A DNA stretch of 52,775 bases from Stramentimicrobium sp964433555 (GTDB lineage: Bacteria; Atribacterota; Phoenicimicrobiia; Phoenicimicrobiales; Stramentimicrobiaceae), in the NCBI GenBank assembly GCA_964433555.1, contig CAYSRG010000016.1, positions 1-52,775 on the forward strand, written 5' to 3'. The position numbers were made by a program, and so were the translations under genes. A model generated the notes under the pieces. The model was not told the DNA's origin. It did not search any database and saw only the letters and a program-made list of their open reading frames with translations. Positions 43,595 to 52,327 of the stretch are shown here, piece after piece. Positions within the stretch are counted from its first letter, which is position 1; every line of letters starts with the position of its first letter.

Positions 43595-45511
43595 ATGACA
43601 ATACAAATTGATAAAGGTAAGATATGGAATAGAAACAGTATCTTATTTTGGGGTGCTTTGATTTTTTCAATTGCTCAGTTAGTTCTGCCTATTTTTGCAT
43701 CTTTAATAGACTTACAGTTAAGAGCAATTCATATTATTTTAGGTATTTCTCTCGCCTCATTAGCTTACCCTTACGGGAAAGCTGACCAGGAAAATAAAAA
43801 AATATCCTTATGGGATTTATTTTTAATCGCAATAGTCATCATAGCCAATGTCAATACTTTCTTAAAAGTTATGCAGATTTACATGATTCCTGGAAGTGCA
43901 TCAACTTTTGATCTCATTATTGGCTCTCTGTTAATTTTAGTTATCCTTGATGCTGCACGAAGATCTGTAGGATGGGCTATACCCATATTTGTTGGAATTC
44001 TATTTCTATATGTCTTGATTGGTCCAAAAATGACAGGGATATGGAGGTTACCAGGTTTATCCTGGAAGTTTGTCATTAATTCGGTCTATTTTTCTGCACT
44101 GGGAATTTATGGAAGTATTACCGGAATGTCTGCAACTTTTATTGCCATGTTTATCATTTTTGGTGCCCTTATTTCAGGAGCAGGGGGAGGGAAAACTTTT
44201 ATTGATATTGCTCTTGCTTTAACCGGAAAATATAGAGGTGGACCGGCGAAAACGGCTGTGGTAGCAAGCGCACTTTTTGGCAGTATCTCAGGTAGTGGCG
44301 TAGCTAATGTTTCTGTTACCGGTAATTATACGATTCCTTTAATGAAAAGATTGGGCTATAATCCTGATTTTGCAGCAGGAGTCGAAGCCATTGCTTCAAC
44401 GGGAGGTGGTATTACCCCACCTATTATGAGTGTTTCGGCTTTTATCATGGCAGAGTTTTTAGGGCTTCCCTACTTAAAAGTAATCGCTTATGCCTTAATA
44501 CCCTGTCTGCTTTATTATACTGGAATCTTTGCCGGAGTACATTTTGAGACGGTACGTTACGGTTTATCCGCTGTGCCCAAAAGTGAAATTCCCAGTTGGC
44601 AGAGTATTTTAAAATTCAAGAGGCTTGCCTCGTTAATTATTCCTACAGGTGTTCTATTATATTTTATTGCTATAGGGAGAGCCCTGGTTTTTGCAGGCTT
44701 TTATGCTTGTATAGCAGTTATTGTAGTATTTTTACTTTCTGATCTATCCTGGGTTGGAATAAAAAAAACCTTGATCACCATAGGAAACGGCTTGAGTGAA
44801 GGTGGCATAGGGCTGTCAAAAATTGTTCCCATATTAGTGGCAGTAAATATTTTGGTTAATATGATTGGGATTACTGGTATAGCACCAAAATTAAGCGGAC
44901 TAATTTTGGAGGTAGGAGGAAATAATTTATTCTTGGCACTTTTTATTGCAACAATTATCCCATTCATTTTAGGGACCTCTCTGCCCGTAGTCCCCACTTA
45001 TATACTGTCACTTTCCATACTTGCCCCGTCACTTATAAGATTAGGAATTGATCAGATAGCCTTACATTTGTTCTTTATTTACTGGGCGATTTTAGGTGGA
45101 GTAACCCCTCCTACCTGTACTCAAGCCATTGTTGCAGCCGGTATTGCTAAAAGCAATTGGTTTAAAACTGCCTTAGTGGCAGTAAAACTTGGTATCGTAG
45201 CTTTTATTATACCTTATTTTTTTGTTCTTAATCCTGCTCTGGTAGGTCGTAGCGATGTTTGGAGCGTTACAACATATACAATAAGTGCCTTTTTTGGAGC
45301 ACTTTTACTTGCTTATGGATTTTTTGGTCGGATTAAAAGTCATTTAAACTTGGTCCCTCGGGTTTTATATATTGGAAGTGGTTTTTTACTTATGTGTCCC
45401 GAACATATCCTATCTATTATAGGTGCAATGATTGCTTTGCCAGTTTTCTTATACCAATATTTAGTCATCAATAGATTTGAAATTGCAGAAGCGAAATTGC
45501 ATAAAAAATAA
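43595..45511 (+). CDS. TRAP transporter fused permease (second copy)
   Basis: 638-residue DctQM fusion, clearly a paralogue of the permease at 35400 but with many differences. Conserved blocks: VVASALFGSISGSGVANVSV (near 224-243), ASTGGGITPPIMSVSAFIMA, GTSLPVVPTYILSLSILAP and GGVTPPTCTQAIVAAGIA. About 16 or more membrane segments. It begins 18 bases after the mutase fusion gene and precedes its own TAXI binding protein, the reverse of the order in the first operon. It probably imports a related but different acid. Confidence 0.92.
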   Translation: MTIQIDKGKIWNRNSILFWGALIFSIAQLVLPIFASLIDLQLRAIHIILGISLASLAYPYGKADQENKKISLWDLFLIAIVIIANVNTFLKVMQIYMIPGSASTFDLIIGSLLILVILDAARRSVGWAIPIFVGILFLYVLIGPKMTGIWRLPGLSWKFVINSVYFSALGIYGSITGMSATFIAMFIIFGALISGAGGGKTFIDIALALTGKYRGGPAKTAVVASALFGSISGSGVANVSVTGNYTIPLMKRLGYNPDFAAGVEAIASTGGGITPPIMSVSAFIMAEFLGLPYLKVIAYALIPCLLYYTGIFAGVHFETVRYGLSAVPKSEIPSWQSILKFKRLASLIIPTGVLLYFIAIGRALVFAGFYACIAVIVVFLLSDLSWVGIKKTLITIGNGLSEGGIGLSKIVPILVAVNILVNMIGITGIAPKLSGLILEVGGNNLFLALFIATIIPFILGTSLPVVPTYILSLSILAPSLIRLGIDQIALHLFFIYWAILGGVTPPTCTQAIVAAGIAKSNWFKTALVAVKLGIVAFIIPYFFVLNPALVGRSDVWSVTTYTISAFFGALLLAYGFFGRIKSHLNLVPRVLYIGSGFLLMCPEHILSIIGAMIALPVFLYQYLVINRFEIAEAKLHKK

Positions 45512-45606
45512 TTTTCTAGTTAAATTTCCCAATATTTACTGATTTTTTTCAACAAATGTCCAGTAGAATATTGGGGAAAATGATAAGAAGAAAGGAGGTG
45601 AAAAAA

Positions 45607-46629
45607 ATGAAAAATAATAAATGGAATGGAGTAGTCTTTGTACTTGCCCTAATCTTGTTGTTTGGAATAGCCACAGGATATGTTACAGCTCAGGAAACTG
45701 TCTACCTAAATATGGGTAGTACTTCTTCAACATCCGGATTATACGCCTGGTGTGTTGGTACCGCTTCAGTGATTAATAGGGCTGATAACAACATCATTAC
45801 TACAGTAATTGAGAGCGGAGCTGCTCTTGATAATTTGAGACGAATTAGAGATGGTGTTTTTGACTTTGGCTTATGCGTAGATTCTGCTTCCGCAATGCAG
45901 TTATACAAAGGCATAAGTACTTTTGAGGGAGAAGGTTGGGAGCCAATAAGATGGCTGTTCTTGAGAAATGCAATTGTCAACAGAGTTTATGTCCGAGCTG
46001 ATTCCGGGATAAAAACTTTTACAGATTTAGGAGGGAAGAAATTTTCTCCGGGTATTCCGGGTGCCTCTTCTACGAATAATTTTATCAATTTTGATAAAGT
46101 CGTAGGAAGCGGTATTGATCTAGTACCGGCCACACTGGGAGATGCTATTAACTTATTTACTCAAGGCAATATTGTTGGATTGCAGAAATCAAGCGGTTTA
46201 ACTGCCCTAGATTCTTCTTTAATTGAAGTCAATTTAAGAAACCCTTTAGCAGCTATCGGCTATAGTGAAGATGATATGAAAAAGATAAGAGCAGAATATC
46301 CCTATATCCTTTTCTTTGAAACACCGGCAGGCAGTATTTTAGAGCTTCCCGATAATCCTATGATCATGGAAGAAGGGCAGGTAGTAGGAGCAGTTGCTTC
46401 TTCTAATTTACCCGAAGAAGTTGGTTATGAAATTGTGAAGGCTTATGTAGAAGGGTTTGAAGAGGTTGCAGCAGCATATCCGGGGATAAAGGGATGGGAT
46501 CCCATTAGTGATGTCTTTAAGTTAGTGGCACCGGGCGGTGAAATCCCGATTCATGCCGGGCTTTACAAGTATTGTTTGGAAAAGGGAATTGAAGTGCCGG
46601 AACGTTTTATTCCCCCAGAGAGTAAATAG
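45607..46629 (+). CDS. TRAP transporter solute-binding protein, TAXI family (second copy)
   Basis: 340-residue exported binding protein. The ATG at 45607 is used because AAAGGAGGTG ends 6 bases upstream; an in-frame ATG at 45556 would put 17 extra charged residues in front of the signal peptide. Signal peptide core VVFVLALILLFGIATGYV, cleavage near TAQ-ET. The mature protein shows LNMGSTSSTSGLYAWCVG, DNLRRIRDGVFDFGLCVDSA, LGGKKFSPGIPGASSTNN and TPAGSILELP. It diverges strongly from the TAXI protein at 34323, so a different ligand is expected. Partner of the permease at 43595. Confidence 0.92.
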   Translation: MKNNKWNGVVFVLALILLFGIATGYVTAQETVYLNMGSTSSTSGLYAWCVGTASVINRADNNIITTVIESGAALDNLRRIRDGVFDFGLCVDSASAMQLYKGISTFEGEGWEPIRWLFLRNAIVNRVYVRADSGIKTFTDLGGKKFSPGIPGASSTNNFINFDKVVGSGIDLVPATLGDAINLFTQGNIVGLQKSSGLTALDSSLIEVNLRNPLAAIGYSEDDMKKIRAEYPYILFFETPAGSILELPDNPMIMEEGQVVGAVASSNLPEEVGYEIVKAYVEGFEEVAAAYPGIKGWDPISDVFKLVAPGGEIPIHAGLYKYCLEKGIEVPERFIPPESK

Positions 46630-46695
46630 CAACAAAGAATATAAGGTATTAGAGAGAATTACTTTATATATGATTGCATTGGGAGGTGATGAAAA

Positions 46696-47094
46696 ATGAG
46701 ATTTCTGAAGAAATTAAGCATTCTACTCATTGTAGTAGTTTTGATGACAGCAGTATTCTCTGTTGGAATGATTTGTGCTTCAGAGAAGCAGGAACCCAGT
46801 TTTGTGGTGACACCTATCAGTGGTGAGCCTGGGACTAAGTTAATTTTTTATGGTGCCGGATTTGTTCCGGGGGAAAAAGTAAAGGTAATTATGACAGTAG
46901 ATGAAGTTCCCTATGCTTTTGCTGTAGCAGGTACTGGAGGATTTGTAACCGTTAATGAAAATGGTGCCTTCAAACTTCAACCTGCAGGAGGAATTCCAAC
47001 AGTCATGCTTAAACCTGGTATCTATACGATTGAAGCTATCGGAGACAAAGGTTCTAGGGCTACTACTCCTTTGGAGGTTTTAGAGAAGAAATAG
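46696..47094 (+). CDS. Small exported Ig-like (IPT/TIG-like) protein
   Basis: 132 residues with an N-terminal signal peptide (KKLSILLIVVVLMTAVFSV, cleavage near ICA-SE; the Cys is not in a proper lipobox). The mature 100 residues have the pattern of a single Ig-like beta sandwich: FVVTPISGEPGTKLIFYGAG, FVPGEKVKVIMTVD and LKPGIYTIEAIGDKGSRATT. The opening P-x-x-G-x-x-G-T-x-x-x-x-x-G-x-G-F is like IPT/TIG domains. No enzymatic motif. SD GGGAGGTG precedes the ATG. It lies 66 bases after the TAXI protein, so it is probably an accessory of that system. Function unknown. Confidence 0.7.
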   Translation: MRFLKKLSILLIVVVLMTAVFSVGMICASEKQEPSFVVTPISGEPGTKLIFYGAGFVPGEKVKVIMTVDEVPYAFAVAGTGGFVTVNENGAFKLQPAGGIPTVMLKPGIYTIEAIGDKGSRATTPLEVLEKK

Positions 47095-47134
47095 TTGAAG
47101 GTTATAACTGGGTAATAAATAATACTATTAATAT

Positions 47135-47171
47135 ATTACAAAGACGGCTTAAAAAGAGCCGTCTTTGTAAT
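47135..47171 (+). other. Intercistronic 15-bp hairpin before the AtuA gene
   Basis: ATTACAAAGACGGCT (47135-47149) pairs perfectly with AGCCGTCTTTGTAAT (47157-47171), loop of 7. It is followed by AGGGTTAAGG, not by a T run, so it could reduce read-through into the AtuA gene or protect the 3' end of the transport message. It may still act as a leaky terminator. Confidence 0.6.
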
Positions 47172-47189
47172 AGGGTTAAGGAGGAAGAG

Positions 47190-48581
47190 GTGATAAAGAA
47201 ATTATCAGTAATGGTTTCCACCGGAAATCTGGGGGATAATATCATTGAAAAGACCTCGTTTAACCGGGGAATTAAACGTGACATTGATTATTTAGCTGCT
47301 GATGCGGGAACAGCTGATGCTGGACCAACTTTCCTGGGAGCTGATATGCCCCATAATCCGGTTAAATGGGAAGAACATGATCTTGAATTATTGCTTATAG
47401 CAGCAAGAAAACGTAATATTCCGATGATTATTGGTTCGTGTAGCACAACAGGAACCGATAGAGCAGTTAACCTGTATGCTGAAATAGTCAAGTCTTTGTC
47501 CTTAAAACATAAACTAAAACCCTTTAAAATGGCTTGTATTTATTCACAAATGAATCAAGATGAGTTAAAAAGACGCATAAACTACCCTCCCATCGAGCCC
47601 TTAGGTGCAGAAAAACCCTTGACCTTAAAGGATATTCGTAATACCAGTCATATCACGGCCAGTATGGGTGTTGAACAGATTATCTATGCGCTGAAAAATG
47701 ATGCACAGGTCATTTTAGCCGGGAGATGTTGTGATGATGCGGTTATTGCTGCTTACCCTATTTATATGGGTTTCCCCAAAGGTTTAAGTTTGCATCTAGG
47801 TAAAGCTACTGAATGTGCTTCACTGGTATGCTGGCCTCAGATGGTTAAAGAGTCGGTAATAGGTACTATTACTAATGACTATTTTTCAATTGAACCCATG
47901 CACCCCAGGCAAAAGGCAACTCCCCATAGTGTGGCTGCACATTCCATGTACGAAAGGATCAACCCCTTCATTCAGGCAGTACCAGGTGGAGTTCTGGATA
48001 TGCATCATTCTAAATATGTTGCAGAAACAGACAGGGTATGCCGGGTATATGGGAGTGAATTTGTACCTTCCCAGGATGGATTATATAAAGTCAAGCTGGA
48101 AGGAGCAGGTCCCGTAGGTTTTCGGGCATACCATATTGTTGGCATACGAGACAAATTTGCTATAGAAAATATTGACCTTATTTTAAGTGAGACACGCAAG
48201 AAAGTGAGTGAAATTATTTCTCCTCAAAAAGAAGGTAAAGACTATCAACTCTTTTTCCATGTCTATGGTAAGAATGCAATTATGAGAGAATATGAACCGG
48301 AAAAGAATATTGATACACATGAGTTAGGAATTGTGATTGAAGCGATAGCAAGTGAGGAAGAAATAGCCAGTGCAGTAGTAAAATGTGCCAAATTTAGATT
48401 TTTTTATATGAGCTATCCCGGTCAGAAGAATTCCTCCGGAGGTTCGGTGGCCTTGCTCACCGACGAACCTCTCTATCCGCGCAATCAGGTATATCAGTGG
48501 ACTGTTGATCACTTGCTTCCTCTTGAAAACCCATTGGATCCAAAAATTTTTAGATTCAAGTTTGAAATGGTTGGTGAATAA
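47190..48581 (+). CDS. AtuA family (DUF1446) protein
   Basis: 463-residue cytosolic protein of the AtuA/DUF1446 family, named from acyclic terpene utilisation but found widely in other acid-degradation clusters. Seen: STGNLGDNIIEKTSFNRGI (10-28), DYLAADAGTADAGPTFLGAD (near 33-52), IIGSCSTTGTDRAV (near 80-93), ILAGRCCDDAVIAAYPIYMG (near 175-194) and a C-terminal SSGGSVALLTDEPLYPRNQ. The start is GTG at 47190 with AAGGAGG 5 bases upstream. The MmgE/PrpD gene starts directly after its stop, and a DUF4387 gene follows; these three travel together. The biochemical role is not established. Confidence 0.85.
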   Translation: MIKKLSVMVSTGNLGDNIIEKTSFNRGIKRDIDYLAADAGTADAGPTFLGADMPHNPVKWEEHDLELLLIAARKRNIPMIIGSCSTTGTDRAVNLYAEIVKSLSLKHKLKPFKMACIYSQMNQDELKRRINYPPIEPLGAEKPLTLKDIRNTSHITASMGVEQIIYALKNDAQVILAGRCCDDAVIAAYPIYMGFPKGLSLHLGKATECASLVCWPQMVKESVIGTITNDYFSIEPMHPRQKATPHSVAAHSMYERINPFIQAVPGGVLDMHHSKYVAETDRVCRVYGSEFVPSQDGLYKVKLEGAGPVGFRAYHIVGIRDKFAIENIDLILSETRKKVSEIISPQKEGKDYQLFFHVYGKNAIMREYEPEKNIDTHELGIVIEAIASEEEIASAVVKCAKFRFFYMSYPGQKNSSGGSVALLTDEPLYPRNQVYQWTVDHLLPLENPLDPKIFRFKFEMVGE

Positions 48582-48582
48582 A

Positions 48583-49989
48583 ATGAATATATCCAAAACA
48601 TTAGCGTCGCAGTTGGGGGGTTTTTATGCCTCTCTTGATTTTGATTCTCTTCCTGAAGAAGTAGTATTGAAAGCTAAAAGAGTATTAGTTGATTTTCTTG
48701 CTACCCTGGCAGTTGGTTTTAAAAAAGGACCCCTCACTCCTGTTTTCAAACATTATTTTATTGGAACAGGAGGAGTTGCAGAAGTAACTGTGCTAGGTAT
48801 GAGCAAGAAATTGCCTGCGGTTAATGCTGCTTTTTTTATGGGAGCTGTTGCCCATTCGGTAGAACTGGATGATGGCCACCGTTTTGGAACCTGCCATCCT
48901 GCAGTAGCCGTAATTCCGGCGGCTTTAACTGTTGGGGAACGTCAACAGAAGAGCTTTAAAGAAGTGATTACGGCTATCACTAAAGGTTATGATATGATGC
49001 TGCGCATTGCTCGCAGTATTAATCCTTCACATTTAAATCGAGGGTTTCATACTACCGGAACTGCCGGTGTTTTTGGTTCTGCAATAGCTTGTGCTCATTT
49101 ATTAGGTATGGATAATTTAGATACTACCTATTGTCTATCATTAGCCGGTTTACAGAGTTGCGGATTACAGGAAATGCTTCACGACCATCCTTCCATTAAG
49201 GTTATGCAGGCGGGAAGAGCTGCTTCCACCGGAATAATAGCCGGAGATTTGGTTACCCTGGGAGCTAAATCACCAAGAACTCTTTTTGAAGGCGAACATG
49301 GTTGGTTAAGAGCCATGTGTGACCAATTTTCCGAAGAAGCTCTAATGGGTGAACTGGGGCAAAGATGGGAAATATCGCAGACTTATACCAAATTGTATCC
49401 TACCTGCCGACATTGTCATCCGGTACTTGATCTGGCCATTTCCATACGGGAAGAACTGTGGGATATTGACTTGAGTGAAATTAAAACCATCAATGTAAAA
49501 ACTTATCGTGTTGCTATTTCGGAAGTAGCAGAGAAAGTGATTCCCAGTAGTTTTGAAGAAGCCCTATTCAGCTTGCCTTTCTCATTAGCCATTGCTTTAA
49601 GGGAGGGAGATGTTGGATTACATCATTTTACACCAGCTAATCTAAGAGATGAATTGTTGATAAGTATCGCTAAAAAGGTTCATATAACTCTTGACCAAGA
49701 AATTGATTCTAAATATCCATTTCATCGAGGGGCAATTTTACAAATTATAATGAACGATGGAAAATCCATTAAAAAACAGACTCATCTACCAAAGGGAGAG
49801 CCGGAGTTGCCTTTAACTGATGAGGAATTATTTGGTAAAGTCCAGAGGATCACCTCTCCATTTTATCAGGATAGTTTTTCTGAACGTTTATGGAACATTA
49901 TTGTAGATTCTGATATTAATCAAGTAAACTATACAGAGGTGATCGCCTTATTCAAGGAGGCATTTAATGAAGATAAAAGCTTTAACTGA
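48583..49989 (+). CDS. MmgE/PrpD family protein
   Basis: 468-residue member of the MmgE/PrpD family, which includes 2-methylcitrate dehydratase, cis-aconitate decarboxylase and other acid dehydratases or decarboxylases. Seen: the N-terminal helix LPEEVVLKAKRVLVDFLATL, HSVELDDGHRFGTCHPAVAV (near 88-107) with the conserved Asp and His, GFHTTGTAGVFGSAIACAHL (near 160-179) and KLYPTCRHCHPVLD (near 268-281). Family length is about 450. The ATG at 48583 lies one base after the AtuA stop, so translation is likely coupled; a longer frame from 48505 overlaps AtuA and is not used. It probably dehydrates or isomerises a dicarboxylic or branched acid. Confidence 0.9.
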   Translation: MNISKTLASQLGGFYASLDFDSLPEEVVLKAKRVLVDFLATLAVGFKKGPLTPVFKHYFIGTGGVAEVTVLGMSKKLPAVNAAFFMGAVAHSVELDDGHRFGTCHPAVAVIPAALTVGERQQKSFKEVITAITKGYDMMLRIARSINPSHLNRGFHTTGTAGVFGSAIACAHLLGMDNLDTTYCLSLAGLQSCGLQEMLHDHPSIKVMQAGRAASTGIIAGDLVTLGAKSPRTLFEGEHGWLRAMCDQFSEEALMGELGQRWEISQTYTKLYPTCRHCHPVLDLAISIREELWDIDLSEIKTINVKTYRVAISEVAEKVIPSSFEEALFSLPFSLAIALREGDVGLHHFTPANLRDELLISIAKKVHITLDQEIDSKYPFHRGAILQIIMNDGKSIKKQTHLPKGEPELPLTDEELFGKVQRITSPFYQDSFSERLWNIIVDSDINQVNYTEVIALFKEAFNEDKSFN

Positions 49990-50293
49990 TTTAGCACGTA
50001 CCATTAGAAGTAAAAACGCCGGTAGTTTCATTATTACTATAGAAATCATCTTTGATGATTTTGATGTATACAAAAAGGTAAAGTCAAGTGGTGCAATATC
50101 GGCACAAAGTATTGCTCAAGTCTATGGGATTTCTCAGGGACAGATATTGGATTTTTGTTTTTATGACCCGGGTATGGGTATTAAAGCGAATATACGAAGA
50201 AAAAATCCCAGCGGAGGTCCGGGTGAAAGTGATGTATACGGCTGTCAGCAGTATGCACCATTATTCAATCTCATGATACCCTGGGATGAATAA
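49967..50293 (+). CDS. DUF4387 family protein
   Basis: 108 residues matching DUF4387: LARTIRSKNAGSFIITIEII (9-28), then FDVYKKVKSSGAI and NIRRKNPSGGPGESDVYGCQ, ending QYAPLFNLMIPW. Overlaps the MmgE/PrpD gene by 23 bases, with its own SD AAGGAGG 6 bases before the ATG. DUF4387 proteins are the small partner of AtuA/DUF1446 proteins, often encoded beside them; a two-subunit complex is plausible. Function unknown. Last gene of the operon. Confidence 0.88.
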   Translation: MKIKALTDLARTIRSKNAGSFIITIEIIFDDFDVYKKVKSSGAISAQSIAQVYGISQGQILDFCFYDPGMGIKANIRRKNPSGGPGESDVYGCQQYAPLFNLMIPWDE

Positions 50294-50367
50294 TGTTACT
50301 AAAGGTTATCCTAAAATTGTTAGAACTTAAAAAATTTGGGATTAATCTTTTAAGTATAGAGGCTTTA

Positions 50368-50396
50368 TTACATTAGTTGCATTGTTGTGGTATGAT
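50368..50396 (+). promoter_or_regulatory. Candidate promoter for the peptide-type binding protein gene
   Basis: TTACAT (50368-50373), 17-base spacer, TATGAT (50391-50396), about 65 bases before the SD AGGAGGG of the next gene. It suggests that the binding protein gene is a separate unit from the AtuA operon. Confidence 0.5.
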
Positions 50397-50464
50397 TTCA
50401 ATAGTTATAATGAATATGAATTTTAAAAAAAGAAAAATTAAACCTTTTAGTTTAGGAGGGAAAA

Positions 50465-52327
50465 ATGAGAAACAGATATTTTTTCCGATTGTTGATTTTT
50501 TCTATCATCTTATTGTCCATCATGCCTGTTACGGTTTTTGGCCAGCTACCTAATCCTGATACCATGATTTATACAAGTTTGGGAGGAATAGAATCTCTTG
50601 ATCCTCATTGGCTTTATGATGAAGCCAGTATGCAGATTACCTATCACGTCTATGAGAATTTAATTAAATTTAAGAAAGACAGTCTAACTGAATTTGAACC
50701 ATTATTATCTATACAGGTTCCTTCAGATGAAAATGGCCTGATACAGGATGAAGGCCTGACCTATGTCTTTCCAATCAGACAGAATGTCTTATTTCATAAT
50801 GGTAATACGTTAACAGCTGAAGATGTGGCTTATAGCTTTAAAAGAAGTATGATACTGGATCGGGTTGGTGGTCCTACCTGGATGCTTTTAGAACCACTTT
50901 TAGGAGTGAGCAGTATTGAGGATTTAGCCATTGAATTAGCGGGTGTTCAATCTTATGAAGATTTGTTTCAAGAAGAGACACTCATACCCCAGTATCTGGA
51001 AATCATGGAAAATATTTTTAAAGATTATATTGACCCTTCTATAACGGTAGAGGGAGAGAATGTAATTTTTCACCTGCAAAGCCCATACAGTGCGTTTTTG
51101 AGTATATTAGCCCAAAATACCAGTTGTTCGGCAATTATGAACAAAACATGGGCCATCCAACAGGGTGCCTGGGATGGTACAGGGGAAGGATGGTGGGTTT
51201 ATCATGATCCGGCAGCCGAGGATGATGCATTGTATAGCATAACAAACGGTACCGGTCCTTTTCAGTTTCAAAAATGGATTCCCGGAGAAATGATACAATT
51301 AGATCGTTTTGATTCATACTGGCAGGGTCCGGCTAAAATGCAAAGAGTGTTAATACAGATTATACCTGAATGGATTACCCGAAAATTAATCTTTTTTAAC
51401 GGAGATGCCGATTTAATTGAAGTCCCGCCAGGTTTTATTAATGAAGTAAGAGATATTGAGGGTATCCGGGTCATTGAAAATTTACCGATGCAGTCTATCA
51501 ATATGATGCATTTTAACTGGACGATTAATGAGGAGGGGAATGGTTTTATCGGTAGCGGAAAACTGGATGGCCAGGGGATCCCTGCTGATTTTTTTGCTGA
51601 TATTCATGTGAGAAAAGCTTTCTCCTATTTATTTCCCTATGATACTTTTATTGAAAAAACATTGCAGGGGCAGGGAATGAGAATTTCCGGTCCTATGACA
51701 AGAGAAACATTGGGATATCTGGATGATCCTAATTTTTATTATCAGCAAGATATGAAAAAAGCAGAAGAAGAATTTAAAAAAGCCTGGAATGGTGAGTTAT
51801 GGGAGAGGGGTTTTTATTTTAATATTTTCTATACCTCAGGGTCAGATTATGCTCAGACTGCCTGCGAAATGATCGCTGATTTTGCCAGGATGTTAAATCC
51901 AAAATTTGAAATTGAACCCATAGGAATAAACTTTCCGACCATGTTAAAGGAATTATATTCCGGTAGGCTTACAATGTATAACATAGGATGGCAGGTTGAT
52001 TTCCCCGATCCATATGCCTGGGTGGGAGGGCTCTTATTTAGTAATGGTACTTTGGGTTCAGTTTATGGTGAAAATTATCAAAAACTAGCACAGGAATCAA
52101 TTGATCCCTTGATTAATCAAGCTATACCAATAGTTAATCCTTCAGAAAGAGAAGTAATCTATAAGCAATTGATGCAAATAGCACATGAACAGGCAATAGC
52201 CCTTTATTTATGCCAGCATCAGGGATATCACGTGGAAAGAGATTGGGTCAAAGGATGGTATTATCATCCTCTCATACCAATGGGCGCTTTTGCTGGAGAT
52301 TTCTATGAGCTGTATAAAGAAGAGTAA
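50465..52327 (+). CDS. ABC transporter substrate-binding protein, family 5 (oligopeptide/dipeptide type)
   Basis: 620-residue exported binding protein. Signal peptide core FRLLIFSIILLSIMPVTV, cleavage near VFG-QL. The family-5 signatures are visible: YTSLGGIESLDPHWLYDEAS (near 36-55), then VYENLIKFKKDSL, FPIRQNVLFHNGNTLTAEDV (near 102-121), YSFKRSM, GTGPFQFQKWIPGEMIQLDR, HVRKAFSYLFPYD and IGWQVDFPDPYAW. It is somewhat longer than OppA/DppA (~540). No permease or ATPase genes accompany it in the window, so it may be an orphan or serve a system elsewhere. Strong SD AGGAGGG. Its stop abuts the stop of the convergent malQ gene. Confidence 0.92.
   Translation: MRNRYFFRLLIFSIILLSIMPVTVFGQLPNPDTMIYTSLGGIESLDPHWLYDEASMQITYHVYENLIKFKKDSLTEFEPLLSIQVPSDENGLIQDEGLTYVFPIRQNVLFHNGNTLTAEDVAYSFKRSMILDRVGGPTWMLLEPLLGVSSIEDLAIELAGVQSYEDLFQEETLIPQYLEIMENIFKDYIDPSITVEGENVIFHLQSPYSAFLSILAQNTSCSAIMNKTWAIQQGAWDGTGEGWWVYHDPAAEDDALYSITNGTGPFQFQKWIPGEMIQLDRFDSYWQGPAKMQRVLIQIIPEWITRKLIFFNGDADLIEVPPGFINEVRDIEGIRVIENLPMQSINMMHFNWTINEEGNGFIGSGKLDGQGIPADFFADIHVRKAFSYLFPYDTFIEKTLQGQGMRISGPMTRETLGYLDDPNFYYQQDMKKAEEEFKKAWNGELWERGFYFNIFYTSGSDYAQTACEMIADFARMLNPKFEIEPIGINFPTMLKELYSGRLTMYNIGWQVDFPDPYAWVGGLLFSNGTLGSVYGENYQKLAQESIDPLINQAIPIVNPSEREVIYKQLMQIAHEQAIALYLCQHQGYHVERDWVKGWYYHPLIPMGAFAGDFYELYKEE

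Noticed and set aside
48505..48582. Longer N-terminus for the MmgE/PrpD protein
   Set aside because: It would overlap the AtuA gene by 77 bases and adds residues not seen at the start of this family; the ATG at 48583 fits.
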